NCBI GenBank assembly: GCA_025716855.1
Contig: JAIXMQ010000061.1
Coordinates: forward strand, 1 to 64,000
Length of the DNA stretch: 64,000 bases
Source of the DNA: Pilaira anomala
Taxonomy: Eukaryota > Mucoromycota > Mucoromycetes > Mucorales > Mucoraceae
Reading direction: 5' to 3'
In this document: positions 56,983 to 64,000 of the stretch, piece by piece
How positions within the stretch are numbered: the stretch's first letter is position 1
Layout of the letters: each line of letters begins with the position of its first letter
Position numbers and translations under genes: made by a program
Notes under the pieces: generated by a model
Told to the model about the DNA's origin: nothing
Database searches by the model: none
The model's input: only the letters and a program-made list of their open reading frames with translations

Positions 56983-57039
56983 TTTTCTTATATTTCTGAT
57001 AGTTATTTACAATAAAAAATAAAATAAAATAAAAAAGTA
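56223..57039. other. Divergent intergenic region with long A and T runs
   Basis: Shared upstream region of the AP-4 epsilon gene (minus) and the zinc-finger gene (plus). Poly(A) runs at about 56240-56268 and 56873-56913 (41 nt), plus poly(T) tracts at 56741-56775 and 56966-56986. No gene seen. Confidence 0.6.
56873..56913 (+). repeat. Poly(A) run, about 41 nt
   Basis: Mononucleotide tract about 130 bp before the zinc-finger gene's ATG. Confidence 0.8.
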
Positions 57040-57962
57040 ATGAATCACAACAATTCACCACCGCCTGATACGAAATTACCTACACCTATTAGTCCAACTG
57101 CCATTCATTTTGGCTCATTAATCAGTCAATTTTCAATTAAAGATACTTCAGCTGAGACATCCAATTCGAAATTATTTGTCTGTCCAGATTGTAATCAAGT
57201 TTTTAACCGGGCTCATAACCTAAAGTCACACCGAGCGACACATTCAGCCTCAAAACCATTTCAGGTAAGGTAATAAAAGAACCTCTTCTCTCTCGATTCC
57301 TCTCTCTTTTTTTTTTTTTTTTTCCTGAAGAATAATATAATTAAATAAATATATATGTATATATAACATTTTAGTGTTCAGACTGTGAAAAGCAATTTTT
57401 AAGATTACACGATTTGAAAAGACATCAAAAACTTCATACAGGAGAAAGACCCTATCATTGTCCAGTATGTCAAAGATCATTTAGTAGATTAGATGCATTA
57501 AATCGGCACCGAAAAACAGAAGGAGGATCGGCTTGTTTAAAGACGAGTATCAGTACTTCACCTTCCATGTCTATCAAAAAACAAGATCCAATTCCTCCTT
57601 TATTTATTCCTTCCATGACTTCACAATGGCAAGTCAATCCTACTTTACCTTCTTTAATCACTAAGCCCAATCCAACAGCATCTTCTTATCCAAACTCGTC
57701 ACCTTCTTTACCTTCTCTTATCTTGCCTTTAAATAATAATCCTTCTACAAATGATTTAGTTGAAGATTTACGACTGAAAATACATGACCTGGAAATAGAG
57801 GTACATATAATAGAAAAAAAAAAAAGAAAAAAAAAAGTTATTTTTTTTAACCTTCTTTTTTTGTTCTAGAATCGTGTGCTGAGATCCCTTTTAAATAATG
57901 AAAAGAATGCAGATGAAACAACCATAGATTTCAAAAGGCAAAAAAGATCGTCGCCTTCTTAA
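57040..57962 (+). CDS. C2H2 zinc-finger protein, three fingers
   Basis: Three exons (57040-57264, 57375-57800, 57870-57962) encode 247 aa. Finger 1 is CPDCNQVFNRAHNLKSH (residues 48-64), finger 2 CSDCEKQFLRLHDLKRH (76-92) with linker TGERPYH, and finger 3 CPVCQRSFSRLDALNRH (104-120) whose last ligand is a Cys after GGSA, so it is a C2HC variant. A Ser/Pro-rich segment follows, then a short coiled coil (VEDLRLKIHDLEIE, then NRVLRSLLNNEK) that crosses the last intron, which may allow dimerisation. The layout resembles fungal stress or development regulators of the Azf1/Rsv type, without a specific match. DNA targets unknown. Confidence 0.85.
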
Positions 57963-58351
57963 AAAAAAAAAAAAAAAAAAAAAACTCCTAACCCACTCTC
58001 CCTCCTTTTTTTATGCAACTTATGAATAATTTTTATGCACCAATTTTTTTTTTTTTTTTTTTATGTATGTATGTACAATAAACAAATTTTATTACGATCG
58101 AGAAAAATAAAGCATATGAAAAAAAAAAAAAAGGATTAAATGGGAGATTTAAATAAAATATATATAAAATTAAAATGAAAGTAATGGGGGTGTTTTTTTT
58201 TTTTGGTTTAGAAGAAGGGGTGAGAAGGTTGTTGTTGTTGGGGAGAGGAGGGAAATAAATAAACTAATTACAAAAAAAAAAGAGGAAGATAGAGCATATG
58301 TATAAAATGAATGAATAAAGAAAAAAAAAATAATAAAAATAAATAAGAAAA
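57963..58351. other. Convergent 3' intergenic stretch
   Basis: Two genes converge here. Contains T- and A-runs and AATAAA-like sites (about 58078, 58106), no gene. The long frame at 58170-58367 is built on homopolymer and TC-rich sequence. Confidence 0.5.
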
Positions 58352-60208
58352 TTAAGATATACAACAAGTATTAGGAGTGGAGGAAGTAGATGTAGTAGTA
58401 TTAGTCGAGGTACCATTTAAGAACAAAGACCATTGATCATGAAATTTATCAACCCAGGATATAATGACTAATACACGTTCACGTACAGTACGCATGGATA
58501 ATAAGGGTAATTTTTCATCTTCACCAAGTGGCATCATATTCACAATCCACCAACTCAATATAACTTGATCTCGAGATGCTCCACGTAATACAGGTGGATC
58601 ACCTAATGCACCAAGCCAATTAGCCATACCCGTTTGATTTTGTTGTCGATGTAATAACAATTTATCAATAAATGTGGCTAATTCATCTAATAATTCATTG
58701 GTAGATTGCTCTTGTCTATTTTTTTCTATGGATTTTTCGAGTGGTAATAAGGTGGTATTAGGTGATGCTTGTTGAAGTTGGGAATGTGCTTTGGGTCGTG
58801 CGGCCGTTAAACCTTGTAACCAAGAGGCTCGGTTCGTTTGTGTTTGCGTTTGAGGATGTGCTCGTTGTGCCCATGATTGTCTTTGTTGAGGCATCATAGG
58901 TTGTGCTTGAGCTGGTCTAGCGGGTACTGCTGCTGATGCTGCTCTTGCTGCCATGGGTCTAGCTGCCATAGGTCTAGCGGCCATCGGTCTAGCGGCTGCC
59001 ATAGGTCTAGCGGCTGCCATAGGTCTAGCGGCTGCCATGGGTCTTGCTACTGATGCGGCTGTTGGTCTTGCTACTGCTGCCATGGGTCTAACGGCTGACA
59101 TTGGTCTAACGGCTGCCATGGGTCTAGCTGTGACAGATGTAGACGTAGTTGTAGTATGAGTTGTAGTATGAGCTGTTGTTGTTGTTATTGTTGTTGTTGT
59201 TGATACAATAGGTTGAATTTGTTGTTGCCTAGCACGCATGGCACTTGCTTTCAAAATTTGTTGTTGTTCTAATAAATTTTCTTGTTCACGATCAATATCA
59301 TCAATTCTTTCAATATCAGCCATATGATAACCATCAATCAATTCAAAATTCAATACTTTAAAACGATGAGAACCAACAGCTTGAACAATGAATCGGCCAT
59401 CGGGTAAAGTTTGTACATTCATTAATTCCAAGATGGTACCATACTCGAAGAACGGAGTTTGATTTTGAGCAGTACGTTTTCTTCTTGCTAAACACATGGC
59501 GAATCTTCTTCTGCTTGAGGACATGATACGACGTAACATGAGTCGATAACGAGGTTCAAATACATGAATAACACAATTCATATGAGGGAATGCAAGTGAA
59601 CCGATCAAGAGTGGAACACGAGTTTCAGTTGCATCAAATTCATTTAAAGTATGTTCATCCATTGTTTCGTCATCATGTTGATAGAGGTTGCCAAGTAAAT
59701 CGACTAATAATTTAGTGGGTGGAGGACAAAAGTCGAGTGAATCTCTACAGAAGGGACATGAACGTTGGTGATCGAGAGAACGAACAAGACAGTTTCGACA
59801 AAAGGTGTGTCCACAAGGTGTTGTTGCTGGGTTGGTGAAACGTGTACAACAGATAGGACATTCAGTTGGTATATTTAAACTGTTTTGTAAAGCCTCAATT
59901 GAATGAGAAGCTTGAAAGGATGTGACAATGGCTTGCATGGCTTGTAAAGTGACATTAGGGTGAGTTATTATTGTATGAATACGGTCACAAGTAGGAGAAA
60001 CGCAACTAGTTTCAGGGTCAGTTTTCAGACAAGATTGACATACTGTATATCCACATGGTAAAGTTGAAGGTTTTATTAATTTCCCTTGACAGTTTGGGCA
60101 TTGATTTAAAGCCTGAGTGACATGATGTGGTTGAAAGATTTCTTGTTGTTGTTGTTGTTGTTGTTTTTGTTTTTTAAATGTTATCGTGTCAAGTGCACCT
60201 ACAGGCAA
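58352..60208 (-). CDS. RING-finger and LON substrate-binding-domain protein (LONRF-like)
   Basis: Open frame of 618 codons. A first treble-clef unit (CPNCQGKLIKPSTLPCGYTV, CQSCL) and a true RING (CPICCTRFTNPATTPCGHTF, CRNCL, CPFC; residues 117-154) precede a LON N-terminal domain (PLLIGSLAFPHMNCVIHVFE, RYRLMLRRIM; about 199-320). A middle insertion of RPMAA-type repeats (about residues 355-425) follows, then a C-terminal part ending WLGALGDPPVLRGA, ILSWWIVNMMPLGEDEKLPL and WVDKFHDQW. LONRF proteins are candidate E3 ligases for misfolded proteins. No in-frame ATG occurs before the first RING: the frame begins at a TTG, and the open reading continues upstream to a CAG acceptor-like site near 60284, so a first exon may be missing or initiation is non-AUG. 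CDS start uncertain. Confidence 0.85.
   Translation of the reverse strand: MPVGALDTITFKKQKQQQQQQQEIFQPHHVTQALNQCPNCQGKLIKPSTLPCGYTVCQSCLKTDPETSCVSPTCDRIHTIITHPNVTLQAMQAIVTSFQASHSIEALQNSLNIPTECPICCTRFTNPATTPCGHTFCRNCLVRSLDHQRSCPFCRDSLDFCPPPTKLLVDLLGNLYQHDDETMDEHTLNEFDATETRVPLLIGSLAFPHMNCVIHVFEPRYRLMLRRIMSSSRRRFAMCLARRKRTAQNQTPFFEYGTILELMNVQTLPDGRFIVQAVGSHRFKVLNFELIDGYHMADIERIDDIDREQENLLEQQQILKASAMRARQQQIQPIVSTTTTITTTTAHTTTHTTTTSTSVTARPMAAVRPMSAVRPMAAVARPTAASVARPMAAARPMAAARPMAAARPMAARPMAARPMAARAASAAVPARPAQAQPMMPQQRQSWAQRAHPQTQTQTNRASWLQGLTAARPKAHSQLQQASPNTTLLPLEKSIEKNRQEQSTNELLDELATFIDKLLLHRQQNQTGMANWLGALGDPPVLRGASRDQVILSWWIVNMMPLGEDEKLPLLSMRTVRERVLVIISWVDKFHDQWSLFLNGTSTNTTTSTSSTPNTCCIS
58950..59130 (-). 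repeat. Tandem RPMAA-coding repeat in the LONRF-like gene
   Basis: About 11 units reading RPMAA, ARPMAA or VRPMSA, encoded by GGTCTAGCGGCTGCCAT-like 15-21-nt units on the plus strand. Unit lengths vary between 15, 18 and 21 nt without breaking frame, indicating recent in-frame slippage. Confidence 0.8.
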
Positions 60209-60547
60209 ATTATCTACCTGATCATGGGAGCGTTTTGTTGTTCGTACGCTTTGCAGTTTAATTGATAATTTCTTTTTTTCTGTTTATAGAAAAAAAGAAT
60301 CTATGAATAATAAAGATTTTTTTTTTTTTTTTTTTTAAAAATAAAGTAAAAAAAAAAAAAAAATTATGTAAAAAAAAAAGTATTAAAGGAGAGAAGAGAG
60401 AGAGAGAAAGAAAATAATAGTTGAAAGAAAAGGTTTTGTTTTAATTTAAGCTTTTAGTTGTAGCCATGACAACAATAATAATAAAAAAAAGAAGAGAAAA
60501 TTAAAAGGAAAAAAAAAAAAAAAGAAAAAAGCTTGACTATTTATACT

Positions 60548-60588
<41 letters not shown>

Positions 60589-60661
60589 ATTCGATCGATC
60601 TTTTTTAAATTCTGCTTTATTTCTTTATTCGGAATTAGATCATCGATCGGTTCTTCCGTCA
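60209..60661. other. Intergenic stretch between two minus-strand genes
   Basis: Contains a poly(A) run of about 34 at 60553-60586 and a (GA)n tract near 60392. The only upstream ATG (minus strand, about 60466) reads MATTKSLN then stops and has no donor after it. Coding-like sequence for the LONRF N-terminus continues to about 60284. Confidence 0.5.
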
Positions 60662-62185
60662 TTATACTTGAATTTGTTGATTTGTATAAATAGGGTGTAA
60701 TTGACGTTCAATATAAGTTGAGAAAGTACTTGAATTTGTACCGAAAAAGGTATGTCCTTGAGAAGCAATGATGGCATCTACCATTGGTATTAAATAACTA
60801 TCAAGATTGACTTTTTCTTTTACGACCTGAATTTTTTTTAAATCATTCAAATCATTTTTAAAATCAGCAAGTACAAAAGTACATGGAAAAGTTTTAAATA
60901 TTTTGCGTAACAATGGATGATTTCTTGGATTGGGGCAATCTGTTGCTAAAAAAATGGTTGTTTTTGCAAATCGATCATTTCTACCATCACCTTTTTGACA
61001 GTTTAGTAAGTTTTGATTGGTACCTAACCTAGATTCCAAAATGGATTGAATAGGATGTTGTACTTGTAATGGTTTTTCCTCTGCTATTATTTCAGTGGTT
61101 GGTTCGCGTAATTGTTTAATTTCATATTCTAAATTCTCTTTTCTATCTTGTTCATGCGTATGATCTTCATATTCCAATACTTCTTCCAAAGTCAAATCTG
61201 TATATTCATTTACAATTTCATGATAAATGTCATCAATTGTAATACTTGCTCTTACTTTAAATAATCCATCACCCACTCTTAAATGAATTCCAATAAAATT
61301 ACTATTGCCACCTAATTTATTTACAATACGTGTTGCTGTATCAATTAAAGTAGGATTCTTGAAAATCATTTCTTTTCTAATAAATCTTAATAATTCAACA
61401 TGTTCATTTGATTGGGCTAATACTCTTGATGTACCAAATACTGAACCAAAATGAATTAATTTTTCTTCAATTGATTCTAATGTACCTAATTCCACTCTAT
61501 TAATAAATCTTGTTAAAGGTGTCTTTGATTCAGGTAAATCATATATTCTATAATCAAATGGTGAATTATCCTTGAAAAGGTAAATATCTTGATCTTCTAA
61601 TTCTAAGCTTGATTTCATCCATTCTAAACTCAGATCATGTCGAAAAATAATTCGAACCTTTTTCTGTAATTCTGTGAAATCATAAAAAAATGTCCAAGGT
61701 ACAGCTGTCCAACGTGAATAATTTAAACATTCTGTTGGTATAGGTTCTCCATCACGTAATAATGAGCAATAATCTAATCCATTCTTTGTTTGTAATAGCA
61801 ATCTTTCATACATTTTATCAAATCTAAGCCAAGGAAATGCTGGATTACCTAAATAAACTGAAGGTAATAATAATGTTCGATTTAAATAAGCTGATAACAA
61901 TAAAGCATTTTCTAATTCAATACGTTGATTATGAAATCCAGAGTGAGGTAAATAAGTGATAAATTTTTCATTACTAGTTGGTTTATGATACTGAAAAGCT
62001 TTTGGAAACTTTACTGGTAAAACATTACTGTCAATAACAGATGATGACAAATTACTTGAATGACTTTTTTCTAACTTTTCTTTATCAAGATTAACTTTTT
62101 GAAATATATCTTGTTTAGGTTGTTGTTTAAATATAATAAAGACTAATAGTAAACACAAAAATACAAGTGTATATAATGTCTTCAT
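60662..62185 (-). CDS. GDP-fucose protein O-fucosyltransferase-like glycosyltransferase
   Basis: A single exon of 507 aa. A type II signal anchor at residues 4-20 (LYTLVFLCLLLVFIIFK) places the catalytic domain in the ER/Golgi lumen. O-FucT features are PHSGFHNQRIELENALLLSA (residues 80-99; the FNNQR-like donor loop), LNRTLLLP and FIGIHLRVGDG (297-307; the HxR motif that binds GDP-fucose). The C-terminal VDAIIASQGHTFFGTNSSTF is the usual third motif. These match the O-FucT superfamily (GT65/GT68/GT106-like) rather than FUT1-type enzymes. The acceptor is unknown: possibly Ser/Thr or wall glycans. The adjacent gene is LONRF. Confidence 0.85.
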   Translation of the reverse strand: MKTLYTLVFLCLLLVFIIFKQQPKQDIFQKVNLDKEKLEKSHSSNLSSSVIDSNVLPVKFPKAFQYHKPTSNEKFITYLPHSGFHNQRIELENALLLSAYLNRTLLLPSVYLGNPAFPWLRFDKMYERLLLQTKNGLDYCSLLRDGEPIPTECLNYSRWTAVPWTFFYDFTELQKKVRIIFRHDLSLEWMKSSLELEDQDIYLFKDNSPFDYRIYDLPESKTPLTRFINRVELGTLESIEEKLIHFGSVFGTSRVLAQSNEHVELLRFIRKEMIFKNPTLIDTATRIVNKLGGNSNFIGIHLRVGDGLFKVRASITIDDIYHEIVNEYTDLTLEEVLEYEDHTHEQDRKENLEYEIKQLREPTTEIIAEEKPLQVQHPIQSILESRLGTNQNLLNCQKGDGRNDRFAKTTIFLATDCPNPRNHPLLRKIFKTFPCTFVLADFKNDLNDLKKIQVVKEKVNLDSYLIPMVDAIIASQGHTFFGTNSSTFSTYIERQLHPIYTNQQIQV

Positions 62186-62424
62186 TGTTGTAAAGAAAAG
62201 AAGAAGAACGAGAGAAAAAGAGAAAAAGAAATGTCACACAGACAACAAAATTATAATCATATTGGGCCCATGATTATCTCCTGTTTTTTTTTTTTTTTTA
62301 CAAAAGAGAAAAAAAAAAATCATCCTCCTTTATATATCCTTCACACGCACAATAACTGACTTTTTCTCTTCTTCTTCTTCTTCTTCTTCTTTTTTTTCCC
62401 CATAATTACTTTTTTTTATTACAT

Positions 62425-63515
62425 ATGGATGAATTAGATAGAATAAAACGAAAATTACATGAAACTACTCAAGTAAGTTTTAAACAGTATGATAAGACTT
62501 TCTTTTAACTGTTATAATAACTCTTTTTTAAAATATATAGCTGAATGAATCACTTTCAAAAGGATTTATTCGAGCGAAAAAAAAGATAAAGACACTTGTG
62601 TTTGAAAGAAAGTAAAGTAAATGAAAAAGTGATTAAATGTATTATATCTGAAGAATCTTTTATATATATGAACTTGGATAATAAATAAATAAAAAAAAAA
62701 GTCTTTTGTTAGATCGTTTATCACAAATGGATAAAGGTCATACATCAACCACCAGTTCTGAAGAAGAACAAGAACAAGCAGCAAGTGATCATAGTGAAAC
62801 TCCTTTTTTTGTTGCTCCTTTCACTAAACATCGCGTGACACCACCAACACAACAACAAAGGATGACTACAGTTGCTTCTGCTCCACCTAAAAGATCTAAA
62901 ATAAATCGTATCAATATAAAGACAAGAAGAGTTCAACCAATCGAAAGAGATTTTAATGGTCACCCAAAGTTACCTCAACAAATTGGTGTCTTGACCGTAT
63001 TAAATCTTGGAAAAATTATAACTGATAGAGATAGTTTTCATAATGAAAGATATATTTTTCCTGTGGGTTATACTGTCAGAAGAACTTATCCAAGTATGAT
63101 CGATCCTAATAATAATACAATCATTACTTCTACAATATTAGATGGTGGGGATGGTCCTCGTTTTCATGTCTTGGCTGCTGATCAACCTACTGAACCTATC
63201 GTAGCCAATTCAGCTACAGGTGCTTGGACTGTGGTAGTACGTAAATCAAATGAGATTCGTCAACGTGAACATTCAAATTCGGCTTCTGGTCCTGATTATT
63301 ATGGTTTTAAACACCCAACAATTGCTAAAATGATTCAAGATTTGCCTGGTGCTCAACAATTAAAAAATTATGTTTGGCAAAACTTTGAAGAAATGGAACC
63401 AAGAGCTGCAAAAGGTGTTATGGCCGCTGCTGAGAAAAAGAGAGATAATTTGGAACAAATGAATAAAAAATCAATTGATTCAGAAGATGAAATTGATGAA
63501 TTGGAAGAATCATGA
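62425..63515 (+). CDS. FYRN/FYRC-domain nuclear protein (TBRG1-like)
   Basis: Three exons (62425-62472, 62541-62611, 62702-63515) encode 310 aa. The N-terminal coil (DRIKRKLHETTQLNESLSKG, then KKIKTLVFERN and LLLDRLSQMD) is followed by a polar linker and the FYRN and FYRC halves: IGVLTVLNLGKIITDRDSFH, YIFPVGYTVRRTYPSM, GPRFHVLAADQPTEP, TGAWTVVVRKSNEIRQ and DYYGFKHPTIAKMI. FYR domains occur in chromatin proteins (MLL/trithorax, TBRG1, fungal INO80-associated factors), so a chromatin role is likely but inferred. The acceptor at 62700-62701 was chosen because the later AG at 62711 breaks frame. Confidence 0.85.
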
Positions 63516-63541
63516 TAACTATTTTTATTTTATTTATTTAT

Positions 63542-64000
63542 TTATTGTTCATTTTCAAAATAAATAAATGTATTAGCATTGGTTGTTGACATAAGAATCG
63601 TTCCTTTTCCTTCTTCTTCTTCTTCTTCAAAGGTAGAAGGTGAATATCTTGTACCTATGATATGATTATCTCGAACCATTTTTAAATGTGTCCAACCTAT
63701 AGGGTCTACTAAGGATACTGTATTATATCGACTCGTACTAACATCAAAATCGCCTTCAAAATGACTTGGCTATATACGTATAAAATGAGTTATATATACA
63801 TAAAAAAAAAAAAATACAGTTCAAAAACTTACAAAGTATCCAGTCAATTGAGCATTGGTTGTACTCAACTTGGCTTTTACATTATCACCTGAATCCAGTT
63901 TTACATAGACTGCTGCATTACTAGATTTAGCCTCAAATAAAGAGACCGGATGACTATGATCTATCTTGACTCGACCATTTGTTGTACGTACTTTAATAGT
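63542..64000 (-). CDS. 3' end of an adhesin-like (DUF4097-type) protein, runs off the right edge
   Basis: Two exons are visible on the minus strand (64000-63833 partial, 63769-63542; intron 63 nt). The protein reads TIKVRTTNGRVKIDHSHPVS, LFEAKSSNAAVYVKLDSGDN, KLSTTNAQLTGYF/PSHFEGD, then RYNTVSLVDPIGWTHLKMV and a Glu-rich end. The regular N/S-G-x-V turns and the alternating T-T-N-G/T-T-N-A pattern resemble the DUF4097/DUF7330 fold of fungal extracellular or membrane-anchored proteins. The start is outside the window. The same fold may occur in the gene at 8057-9951. Function unknown. Confidence 0.7.

Noticed and set aside
1..64000. tRNA and rRNA genes
   Set aside because: I scanned for the B-box-type GGTTCGA pattern with a matching acceptor stem and for conserved rRNA motifs but found no candidate that folds convincingly.

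Overview
The window looks like nuclear DNA from an early-diverging filamentous fungus, most probably a member of Mucorales (Mucoromycota). The evidence is a strongly AT-rich sequence, many small phase-preserving GT-AG introns of about 50-95 nt, pyrimidine-rich leaders and long poly(A)/poly(T) runs between genes, a CYP509-like P450, a Mucorales-style F-box/leucine-rich gene, and genes usually lost in Dikarya (an AP-4 epsilon adaptin). The genus cannot be fixed from the sequence alone.

Layout. Positions 1-4600 are a decayed zone: an F-box pseudogene, copy 1 of a dispersed direct repeat of about 1.6 kb, and a frameshifted acidic-protein pseudogene. Positions 4616-13830 form a compact plus-strand run: an HMT1-type ABC half-transporter, a His-rich single-pass membrane protein, URM1, a YPK/Gad8-type AGC kinase and a small centrosomin-motif (CM1) protein. 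Positions 14615-20210 hold an intact F-box gene, repeat copy 2 and two pseudogene fragments lying on either side of that copy. Next come a cytochrome P450 (21405-23300), an OBAP1/DUF1264 protein (23687-24453) and GDP-mannose 4,6-dehydratase (26423-27685). Positions 27.7-31.6 kb are gene-poor and end in a truncated phosphatidylinositol transfer protein gene. A 12-exon DHX29-like RNA helicase fills 32371-37560, followed by a Kre9/Knh1-like membrane protein. From 41.2 to 47.5 kb there are a PX-domain AGC kinase, a p67phox/NoxR-like protein and a small secreted cysteine-rich protein. Positions 48.1-64 kb hold an SLC35C2-like transporter, an SRF-type MADS factor, AP-4 epsilon (17 exons), a C2H2 factor, a RING-LON protein, an O-fucosyltransferase-like protein, a FYRN/FYRC protein, and the 3' end of a gene running off the window.

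How the genes relate. Three genes on the same strand, dispersed over 36 kb, can be placed on one route: GDP-mannose dehydratase makes the GDP-fucose precursor, an SLC35C2-family protein is a candidate Golgi carrier or regulator, and a type II membrane protein with the O-fucosyltransferase signature could use the product. The metal-type ABC transporter stands beside a membrane protein carrying a long His/Lys tract. No obvious prokaryote-style system, CRISPR array, tRNA or rRNA was seen. The most unusual items are a minimal CM1 protein, a 7-nt microexon in the SLC35C2-like gene, three 16-23-nt exons in AP-4 epsilon, a NoxR-like regulator, and a repeat pair carrying an exon-like cassette. Exon boundaries were derived by eye from splice consensus and reading-frame continuity, and every spliced model given sums to whole codons.
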